Shown here piece after piece: positions 32,110-38,511 of a DNA stretch of 38,511 nt. The DNA comes from Tannerella sp. (GTDB lineage Bacteria > Bacteroidota > Bacteroidia > Bacteroidales > Tannerellaceae): the NCBI GenBank assembly GCA_031277335.1, contig JAITMM010000283.1, positions 1 through 38,511 on the forward strand. The letters run 5' to 3'. Position 1 is the stretch's first letter; each line of letters opens with the position of its first letter. The notes under the pieces were generated by a model. It saw nothing but the letters and a program-made list of their open reading frames with translations. It searched no databases and was not told the DNA's origin. The translations under genes were made by a program, and so were the position numbers.

Positions 32110-32846
32110 AAGCAATGATACTTGCCGCAGGCATAGGAAGCCGCCTGCAACCGCTCACCGAAGAGACGCCGAAAGCGCTGATTCCCGTTGGAGGCGTTCC
32201 AATGCTCGAACATATAATCTTGAAAATCAAGGCGGCAGGATTTGATTATATCGTCATTAACATTCATCATTTAAGCGAACAAATAATTGATTTTCTGTCA
32301 TCCAAGAAAAATTTCGGCGTGACGATAGAGTTTTCGGACGAACGCGATTATCTGCTTGAAACCGGCGGTGGCATTAAGCAGGCAAGCCGTCTGTTGAGCG
32401 GTAACGAGCCGTTCCTCGTACATAATGTAGACATGTTTACCGACGTGGACCTGACGGCAATGTATAATTCGCATATTAACTCTAATGCACTGGCCACCTT
32501 GCTTGTAAGTAATCGTCGCAGCTCGCGTCAGTTGCTGTTTAACGGCGAAGGTCGTCTGTGCGGCTGGCGCAACAGGCAAACGGGCGAAGTCAAGTCCCAC
32601 TTCCCGCAGTTCGATCCGTCAAAGTATCTGGAATATGCTTTCGGCGGCGTACATGTGATTTCGCCTGAGATATTCCGGCTCATGGAAGAATGGACAGGCA
32701 GATTCTCAATTATCAATTTTTACCTATCAATTTGCCCCAAACATCAGATTCGCTTTTATACGGAAGACAATATACAACTGATTGACGCCGGAAAACCGCG
32801 AGGGCTGGAAGAAGCCGAACGATGGCTGTCTACGATTAAGCAATGA
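32106..32846 (+). CDS. MurU-like nucleotidyltransferase
   Basis: The 246-residue protein has the sugar-nucleotidyltransferase start MKAMILAAGIGSRLQPLTEE (G-x-G-x-R at 9-13) with TPKALIPVGGVPMLEHII, then LETGGGIKQA and HNVDMFTDVDL, which carries the metal-binding aspartates. MurU makes UDP-MurNAc from MurNAc 1-phosphate. Mannose-1-phosphate guanylyltransferase and other uses of this fold are alternatives. The 4-nt ATGA overlap with the upstream sugar 1-kinase strongly supports a joint kinase/uridylyltransferase route for amino-sugar or cell-wall-sugar salvage. Confidence 0.82.
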   Translation: MKAMILAAGIGSRLQPLTEETPKALIPVGGVPMLEHIILKIKAAGFDYIVINIHHLSEQIIDFLSSKKNFGVTIEFSDERDYLLETGGGIKQASRLLSGNEPFLVHNVDMFTDVDLTAMYNSHINSNALATLLVSNRRSSRQLLFNGEGRLCGWRNRQTGEVKSHFPQFDPSKYLEYAFGGVHVISPEIFRLMEEWTGRFSIINFYLSICPKHQIRFYTEDNIQLIDAGKPRGLEEAERWLSTIKQ

Positions 32847-32897
32847 CTGTATTATTTTTTAAACTCAACTGATTGATGCAGACAGTATTGACTTTCG

Positions 32898-35309
32898 TCA
32901 TTCAACTCCTATACGAACAGAAGCATCTTTCAAGCCCGGCGATTTCACTGTCAAAATAACATCACCTTTATTCTGTCCGCTTCTAATGATAACCAGACAT
33001 TTGCCACGCCAAGCCTTGCGCGTGGGGAGCGTGTAACTTTCAAGACTTACCGGATTGGCATTTCCAACGGCAACGATGGAGGCGTCGCCGGAGACTAAAA
33101 AGTCGAGCCTGTTTTCCGCTTTCGGGTTGAGGATACCGTTTTGGTCAAGTAATTCAATATCAACATAACACAAATCCTGTCCGTCTGCCTTGATTAGGCT
33201 TCGGTCAGAGGTGACCTTGATCCTGTCCACATCATCTGAAGAATGAAGTACGTTTTCAACTGTCGTGCCGTTTGCATTGTAGCCGATGGCTTTCAATTCT
33301 CCCTTTTCGTAAGGTACAAGATAAGATGCCATATTTTTATTTTCGCGTCCGGCCGGTTTGCGTCCTAACGATCTGCCGTTCAGGAACAATTCCACTTCAT
33401 TTGTAGATGAATAGATATCAATGGCAATTGGTTTACGTTCCATTCCGTTCCAATTCCAATCAAACACGATATCATCGAAGTGCCATCGACTCCAAACCTC
33501 GCGATTTCGAGGCAACTCAAAAGATGGTACGGGAGGATGAACGGCAATTGTGATATTGTCCTTGTTCCAAAAGGCATCGCGGTAATATGATTGGGGACGT
33601 TTCCATCCGCATATATCAATATCGCCGGTAAAGGCAAGGTTCCAGGGATAATGCTCTTTTTTGTTCGGATAGCCGAGCCATCCGATGCTTGCCTCTCCGA
33701 GATAATCGATTGCGGTCCATATAAAATCGCCTATCAGATATGGATATTTTTCGACGGCTGCCCAAGCATCGAAGGCATCCAAAGCATACGATTCCGATCC
33801 GTACATAATCATATTGGGGTTTCGCTCAACTAAATACGGGTGCTTGTCCTCCTTATCGATAATTGCATAGTTTACGCCACTGACATCCAATGTGGCAAAG
33901 AAACCTCTTCGCTCGCTTGTAGTCAATCCGTGAACTCCGGCTGTAACAGGGCGTGTTGAATCTATCGAATGGACAAATGCACCCAATTGCCCGGCAATCT
34001 CTACCGTTTCGGGCGATTCCATCGCCTGAACTTCATTCCCGATGCTCCACATGATGATGGACGGATGATTACGGTCACGTTCCACCATAGTGCGATACAC
34101 ATTTTGCCAATCTTTCTCAAAATAAAGATGATAGTCCTGCGGGTTTTTTGGTTTTTGCCACATATCAAGCGCTTCATCGATGACAAGCAGTCCTATTCTG
34201 TCGCAGGCATTCAAGAAGGCGACAGATGGCGGATTGTGGGCGCATCGCACAGCGTTGAAACCGTTCTTTTTCAGCAACTCCACCCTCCGTTCTTCGGCTC
34301 GGTTAAAGGCTTTGCTGCCTAACGGGCCATTGTCGTGATGCACGTTGCCGCCTTTCAGCTTCATAGGTATTCCATTCAAAACAAAGCCATTGACTACATC
34401 AATCTTATATGTGCGAACTCCAAAAGCCGTATTTTTCATATCCTTGACAGATTTGGCTATTACTGTGGTCTTTACGTTATAAAGCGAAGGAGAATCGGGC
34501 GACCACAAAGATGGGTTCTGAATAGATATTTGCTGCGTAAAAGTATATAATTGACCACTTTTCAATGATTGCTCGGACTCGCTTCTCCCTACTACAATGC
34601 TATCGGCATCGATAATTTCGGTAATAAGCCGGACGGGCTGCTCTTTGTCGCTTTCGTTGATCACGTTCGACGCTATGCTGACAAGGGCATGGCCGGCTAC
34701 GACCTCCGGTGTAGAAACGGAAATACCGTTTTCTGCAATATGAACATTATCAAGGACTTTCAACCAAACATGGCGATATATACCTGAGCCTGTATACCAG
34801 CGGCTATTGACTCCTTCGTTTTTGACCTGAACGGCGATTACATTTTTCTTTCCAATCTCAATATAATCTGTAATATCCAATAAGAAAGGCGTATATCCGT
34901 ATATATGATTGCCTGCATGTCTGCCGTTTATCCATACATCCGAATTCATGTAAACGCCCTCGAAGAGCAATTGCAACCGTTTGTCTTTCCATGAAGCCGG
35001 TGCATCGAATGATTTTCGATACCAAGCCGTGCCGCCGACTGTGAATCCCACATGCGTATAGCCAACAGCATCAGGCGAAAACGGACTTTCTGTACCGGCT
35101 ATGTCTTCTATACTGTAATCATGCGGTAAATCCAGCGTACGCCATGACGAATCATCGAACGTAACTTCCTCATACCCAGGAATATCGTTTCGCACAAACT
35201 TCCAATCCCTGTCAAATAAAATTTCTTCTCTCGGAGGATTGACGCCAACGTCTGTACACGAGAGGAATACGATATTACATAAAAGCAGATTCAAAAATAT
35301 TTTTTTCAT
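32898..35309 (-). CDS. Glycoside hydrolase family 2 lipoprotein (beta-galactosidase type)
   Basis: The ~803-residue protein (start MKKIFLNLLL) has a lipobox FLSC and so is a lipid-anchored exoglycosidase. Order of parts: N-terminal sugar-binding jelly roll (about 30-190, with FEGVYMNSDVWINGRHAGNH), Ig-like domain (about 200-305), TIM barrel (about 310-600), then DUF4982-like and Ig-like C-terminal parts. In the barrel the acid/base is in MWSIGNEV (Glu426) and the nucleophile in MYGSESYALDAF (Glu506). It may be a beta-galactosidase or another GH2 activity. No SusC/SusD pair or regulator is nearby. A minus-strand TATCTTTG (35347-35354) lies upstream. Confidence 0.85.
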   Translation of the reverse strand: MKKIFLNLLLCNIVFLSCTDVGVNPPREEILFDRDWKFVRNDIPGYEEVTFDDSSWRTLDLPHDYSIEDIAGTESPFSPDAVGYTHVGFTVGGTAWYRKSFDAPASWKDKRLQLLFEGVYMNSDVWINGRHAGNHIYGYTPFLLDITDYIEIGKKNVIAVQVKNEGVNSRWYTGSGIYRHVWLKVLDNVHIAENGISVSTPEVVAGHALVSIASNVINESDKEQPVRLITEIIDADSIVVGRSESEQSLKSGQLYTFTQQISIQNPSLWSPDSPSLYNVKTTVIAKSVKDMKNTAFGVRTYKIDVVNGFVLNGIPMKLKGGNVHHDNGPLGSKAFNRAEERRVELLKKNGFNAVRCAHNPPSVAFLNACDRIGLLVIDEALDMWQKPKNPQDYHLYFEKDWQNVYRTMVERDRNHPSIIMWSIGNEVQAMESPETVEIAGQLGAFVHSIDSTRPVTAGVHGLTTSERRGFFATLDVSGVNYAIIDKEDKHPYLVERNPNMIMYGSESYALDAFDAWAAVEKYPYLIGDFIWTAIDYLGEASIGWLGYPNKKEHYPWNLAFTGDIDICGWKRPQSYYRDAFWNKDNITIAVHPPVPSFELPRNREVWSRWHFDDIVFDWNWNGMERKPIAIDIYSSTNEVELFLNGRSLGRKPAGRENKNMASYLVPYEKGELKAIGYNANGTTVENVLHSSDDVDRIKVTSDRSLIKADGQDLCYVDIELLDQNGILNPKAENRLDFLVSGDASIVAVGNANPVSLESYTLPTRKAWRGKCLVIIRSGQNKGDVILTVKSPGLKDASVRIGVE

Positions 35310-35346
35310 ACCGAACAAAATGTTAATTTAATAGAAGAAACCGCGA

Positions 35347-35384
35347 CAAAGATAATGATTATTTCAAAAAAACATCTATCTTTG
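35347..35384. promoter_or_regulatory. Back-to-back -7 elements for the GH2 and Tyr/Trp-rich genes
   Basis: TATCTTTG occurs on the minus strand (35347-35354, plus reads CAAAGATA) facing the GH2 gene and on the plus strand (35377-35384) facing the YXWGXW-like gene, 22 nt apart. Neither has a clear TTTG at -33. The two start regions overlap, so the promoters may compete or share control. Confidence 0.45.
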
Positions 35385-35495
35385 CTACGAAGTTTTGATA
35401 AAGACACAGACAGAATATAGACGGTCGAATATTTTATTAAACGTATTTAAACTGAATTATATAACCCGCCCGATGTGGCATTAAGAAATAGAAAA

Positions 35496-36737
35496 ATGAA
35501 GATTAAATTTCAACATGTAATCAGTGTCGCTATTTTAGCGCTTATCCTGACAAGCTGTGGTCCGGCCTACCTCTCTACTTCCGGCAGTAATTATTACAAT
35601 CCATCCTACGGATATTCTTATGGCGACGGACTGCCTGACGGATATTATTACGACAACCAGTCGCAATCGTATCAGTATCAACAAATGGTGAATGTCTCAG
35701 GCAATCAGAACGGATTGAACTTCAACATTTTTTACTCTCAACTATCTCCTTATGGCGTTTGGGTGAATTTGACGCCTTACGGACAGGTTTGGATTGCCAA
35801 TGTACCTAATTTTCAGCCTTATTCCACAAATGGATACTGGACATATACAAACTACGGCTGGACTTGGACATCTAATTATGCCTGGGGATGGGCGCCATTC
35901 CATTACGGCCGTTGGGGTTACGACAGAAGATACGGGTGGTATTGGGTGCCCGGATACGAATGGAGCCCTGCTTGGGTAGCATGGAGTTCGAGCAGCGACA
36001 TGTACGGATGGGCGCCTTTGATGCCAGGGATGAGCTTTAATGTCAGACTTAACATAAATCTCTTTCCATCAAGCTATTGGACATTTATGCCGGGCAGATA
36101 TATGGGTGAACGCAATATCGGAAACTACTATGTCAATCGTTCCAGAAACACTACAATAATAAATAATACGACCATTATAAATAATTACGGGTCTGAAAAT
36201 AACAGTCGTTACAACATGGGACCTAATGCCAATGACGTCCAAAGATATACAGGCAGAAGCGTCCAGCCGATACGTGTCACCAGCACTTCGGACAGCAGAA
36301 ATGCCGGAGTGAGCGATAATGAATACCGCGTTTATCGCCCAAGCGGCGCGTCAAGCCGTTCGTCGTCCGAATCGGATAACCCAAGCAGAGTTTCATCTCA
36401 GTCAACTACGCAGCCTTCCAGAACTCAACCCGGGCAATCATCGGTAGAAAATCAGACACGACAGTCGACTACCCAACCGACTCAATCTTCACGAAGCACA
36501 TCAACATCGACGCAACCTTCAAGGACTCAGACAGAACAATCATCATCTACGACCGAATACCGTCCCACGCAAGAGCAGCCGCCCGTAACAAACAGGGCAA
36601 CGCCGCAAACGACACGTCAAATCCAAAGAGCTCAAAGCGATAACGCCTCTCAACGAGCACAACAACAACAACAACAACAACAACAAACTCAGCAACGACG
36701 CTCAACGACAACTTCATCGTCAGGCGGAAGAAGATGA
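35496..36737 (+). CDS. Tyr/Trp-rich lipoprotein (DUF6600/YXWGXW-like) with Ser/Thr/Gln-rich tail
   Basis: From the ATG at 35496 (MKIKFQHVISVA) the product is 413 residues. A lipobox ILTSCG gives a lipoprotein. Residues ~75-230 have dense aromatic repeats: SPYGVWVNLTPYGQVW, YGWTWTSNYAWGWAPFHYGRWGYD, YGWYWVPGYEWSPAWVAW, MYGWAPLMPG. These match the DUF6600/YXWGXW type seen in many Bacteroidota surface or periplasmic proteins of unknown role. After a NTTIINNTTIINN stretch the last ~150 residues are a low-complexity Ser/Thr/Gln/Arg tail with a nine-glutamine run. It overlaps the CDF exporter by 4 nt. An alternative ATG 21 nt upstream has no better start signals. Confidence 0.75.
   Translation: MKIKFQHVISVAILALILTSCGPAYLSTSGSNYYNPSYGYSYGDGLPDGYYYDNQSQSYQYQQMVNVSGNQNGLNFNIFYSQLSPYGVWVNLTPYGQVWIANVPNFQPYSTNGYWTYTNYGWTWTSNYAWGWAPFHYGRWGYDRRYGWYWVPGYEWSPAWVAWSSSSDMYGWAPLMPGMSFNVRLNINLFPSSYWTFMPGRYMGERNIGNYYVNRSRNTTIINNTTIINNYGSENNSRYNMGPNANDVQRYTGRSVQPIRVTSTSDSRNAGVSDNEYRVYRPSGASSRSSSESDNPSRVSSQSTTQPSRTQPGQSSVENQTRQSTTQPTQSSRSTSTSTQPSRTQTEQSSSTTEYRPTQEQPPVTNRATPQTTRQIQRAQSDNASQRAQQQQQQQQQTQQRRSTTTSSSGGRR
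36660..36686 (+). repeat. (CAA)9 microsatellite encoding polyglutamine
   Basis: Nine uninterrupted CAA codons give Gln9 near the C-terminus. Being a trinucleotide tract it can change in length without breaking the frame. Confidence 0.9.
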
Positions 36738-37666
36738 CAAGAGATAAAGTTTTAATCCGGGCATCCTATCTTAGCGCTGTCGGCAATGCCATATTGTCGG
36801 TGGCAAAAATCGTAACGGGCATCTTTTCGGGCAGCCTTGCAGTCATTGGCGACGGTATAGATTCGGCTACGGACGTGCTGATCTCCATTGTGATGGTTTT
36901 TACGGCGCGCATCATGAATCGCCCTCCCAACCGAAAATATGTGTACGGCTATAACAAAGCCGAAAGCATTGCCACAAAAATCCTTTCGCTGATCATTTTC
37001 TATGCGGGAATACAAATGCTTGTGACGTCCGTAGAAAGTTTCTTTTCAAACGAGACAAAGGAAATGCCCTCAATCATTGCTATTTATGTCACCATATTCT
37101 CCATTTTCGGCAAACTCGCGATGGCGTGGTATCAATACCGGCAAGGCAAAAAGATAAACAGTTCGATGCTCACGGCCAACGCTGTGAATATGCGCAATGA
37201 CGTCATTATTTCCGTCAGCGTATTGATTGGTCTGGGATTTACCTTTGTGCTGAAAATGCCGATGCTGGATTCTGTTGCCGGCCTGATTGTCGGGCTTTTC
37301 ATCTTGAAATCGTCTATCGGCATTTTTATGGAATCAAATGTAGAACTGATGGATGGCGTGAAGGACGAAGGAGTCTATCAAAAAATATTTGCGGCGGTCG
37401 ACAATACAGTCGGCGCAAGCAATCCGCACCGTGTGCGCTCGCGTCAAATTGGCAATCTCTATCAAATCGTATTGGACATCGAAGTCAACCCGGCAATCAC
37501 GGTCAAGGAGGCGCATGACATAGCCGAATCGGTTGAGAACAATATTCGCAGGACGGTAGAAAATGTGTATGATATTATAATACACATAGAACCAAGCGGG
37601 TCATGCAGCGAAAACGAGCAATTTGGGATAGACAGGAACTACGAGGAACCTATAGTCGAGAAATAG
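36734..37666 (+). CDS. Cation diffusion facilitator (CDF) transporter
   Basis: CDF proteins export divalent metals in exchange for protons. The 310-residue protein has six predicted helices and a C-terminal cytoplasmic domain (about 205-295, ending in VYDIIIHIEPSG). The TM2 site is GDGIDSATD (Asp43, Asp47) and the TM5 site is NMRND (Asn152, Asp156), where zinc exporters usually have His-x3-Asp. The Asn-Asp/Asp-Asp set is more like manganese CDFs such as pneumococcal MntE, so manganese or another non-zinc metal is likely. The start overlaps the upstream lipoprotein stop by 4 nt. The stop is 2 nt from the convergent adaptor gene. Confidence 0.88.
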   Translation: MTRDKVLIRASYLSAVGNAILSVAKIVTGIFSGSLAVIGDGIDSATDVLISIVMVFTARIMNRPPNRKYVYGYNKAESIATKILSLIIFYAGIQMLVTSVESFFSNETKEMPSIIAIYVTIFSIFGKLAMAWYQYRQGKKINSSMLTANAVNMRNDVIISVSVLIGLGFTFVLKMPMLDSVAGLIVGLFILKSSIGIFMESNVELMDGVKDEGVYQKIFAAVDNTVGASNPHRVRSRQIGNLYQIVLDIEVNPAITVKEAHDIAESVENNIRRTVENVYDIIIHIEPSGSCSENEQFGIDRNYEEPIVEK

Positions 37667-37668
37667 TG

Positions 37669-38511
37669 TTATTTCGCCACAAGCCGTTTTCCCGGTTGTA
37701 TTTCGTCATTCCCCCGCTGCACCAGGATATCTCCTTCGGAAAGATTGCCGAATATCTCAATGGCGTCCGACAGGGTGATGCCTGTGCGGACATCCACCCA
37801 TTCAGCCTGTCCGTCCGACAGACGGATTACAAAACGCTTTTCCTGCGTCGTCACAATGGCCGTCACAGGAACCACAAACGAGGGCGCACTTCTCTGAAAA
37901 CTAACCGTGCAATTGGCGAACATCCCCGATTTCAGCTTCTTATCGTTGTTTTCGTAGAGAAATTCCCATGCTTCCGTCCGGTTTTGGAGATTGATTGCTC
38001 CCGCTTTTCTCGACAATGCGGCTTCAAATTGCACGCCCGGATAGGCATCGACCGTAAAGCCGACTTTTCCATCCTTAGGCGCGGCAGCCGTATAAGCCTC
38101 TGGTACAGGTATGCGCAAACGGAGCTTTGAATTATTTTCCACTACCATCAGCGGTTGGCTGTGTGCCGAACTGACCAAGGTTCCGGGATCGGCATTCCTT
38201 TCCGTGACCAGGCCTGAAAAAGGCGCACGGATGGTGAGATAATCTTTTAACTGCTCATAGGCGTTTAGCTTCGATTTAGCCGCTTCCCAAGCCGAACTGT
38301 CTGACTGCATGCGGCTTTTCGAACTTTCCTTTTCGCCGGGAGCAACCGTACCGGGCACTTTGTCGGCATTTAAAATACGGTTATAGGCATCTAAGCTGCC
38401 GCGGTATTTCGCTTCCGCTACTTGGGCATCTGCGCTTGCTTCTGCAAAGTCGGCGGTTATTTCCGGCGCGTCCAACACAATCAGCGTCTGTCCTCTTTGA
38501 ACGGCGTCGCC
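37669..38511 (-). CDS. RND efflux periplasmic adaptor (HlyD/MFP family), C-terminal part
   Basis: 281 codons of an open frame run off the window end. The visible part starts in the biotinyl-lipoyl domain (GDAVQRGQTLIVLDAPE), followed by an alpha-hairpin (about the first 90 residues), the second half of the lipoyl domain (YLTIRAPFSGLVTERNADPGTLVS), the beta-barrel (LRLRIPVPEAYTAAAPKDGKVGFTVDAYPG) and the membrane-proximal domain ending PGKRLVAK. Such adaptors link an inner-membrane RND pump to an outer-membrane channel. A GTG at 38478 is not the real start, because the family pattern continues upstream. Confidence 0.88.
   Translation of the reverse strand, partial: GDAVQRGQTLIVLDAPEITADFAEASADAQVAEAKYRGSLDAYNRILNADKVPGTVAPGEKESSKSRMQSDSSAWEAAKSKLNAYEQLKDYLTIRAPFSGLVTERNADPGTLVSSAHSQPLMVVENNSKLRLRIPVPEAYTAAAPKDGKVGFTVDAYPGVQFEAALSRKAGAINLQNRTEAWEFLYENNDKKLKSGMFANCTVSFQRSAPSFVVPVTAIVTTQEKRFVIRLSDGQAEWVDVRTGITLSDAIEIFGNLSEGDILVQRGNDEIQPGKRLVAK

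Noticed and set aside
37603..38130. Plus-strand 175-codon open frame overlapping the CDF end and the adaptor gene
   Set aside because: Antisense to the well-supported adaptor and out of frame with the CDF gene; no domain pattern.

Overview
The window looks like a chromosomal segment of a Bacteroidales bacterium (phylum Bacteroidota). The reasons are: a long Bacteroidota-type NusB; a glycine-lipid acyltransferase pair (GlsA/GlsB type); a fimbrillin-like lipoprotein; a DUF3256-type protein; a cysteine-free type B L31; Bacteroidales lipoboxes; AT-rich intergenic DNA with weak Shine-Dalgarno sites; and repeated matches to the Bacteroidota promoter pattern (TTTG or TTG, about 20 nt, then TAnnTTTG). 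Genus cannot be fixed from sequence alone. I found no rRNA, tRNA, CRISPR array, insertion sequence or prophage.

Layout. 1-3100 (minus): nusB, yajC, ybbR-like, coaE and the first codons of an exported protein. 3176-7273 (minus): glsA-like, glsB-like and phosphoglucomutase genes, tightly packed, followed by a small RelE/ParE-type toxin-antitoxin pair. 7274-7660: AT-rich divergent intergenic region. 7661-10300 (plus): a fimbrillin-like lipoprotein and a 59-residue companion ORF. 10394-13099 (plus): Kup potassium transporter and a DUF3256-like exported protein. 13107-14548 (minus): N-acetylhexosamine 1-kinase-like protein and ribosomal protein L31 type B. 14735-20417 (plus): class II fructose-bisphosphate aldolase, two glycosyltransferases, glucose-1-phosphate cytidylyltransferase, CDP-glucose 4,6-dehydratase and a VanZ-like protein, i.e. 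a small surface-sugar block.

20521-29652 (plus) is the most interesting part. It holds a xylose-isomerase-like TIM-barrel protein, a small membrane protein, an SDR of the kind annotated as D-mannonate oxidoreductase, a PfkB sugar kinase, a LarA-family (nickel-pincer) epimerase with all key residues intact, a PdxB-like dehydrogenase, an exported PQQ-type beta-propeller and 6-phosphogluconate dehydrogenase. No mannonate dehydratase, KDPG aldolase, zwf or pgl is present. One possible reading is a sugar-acid pathway in which a LarA homologue epimerises an aldonate (for example mannonate to gluconate), which is then phosphorylated and fed to Gnd. This is inference.

29735-32846 (plus): an M48 metalloprotease lipoprotein, then a sugar-kinase/RapZ-C-terminal-domain fusion overlapping a MurU-like nucleotidyltransferase, which resembles the AmgK-MurU cell-wall-sugar salvage pair. 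32898-35309 (minus): a GH2 beta-galactosidase-type lipoprotein. 35496-37666 (plus): a Tyr/Trp-rich lipoprotein with a polyglutamine tract, overlapping a CDF metal exporter. 37669-38511 (minus): the C-terminal part of an RND periplasmic adaptor running off the window.
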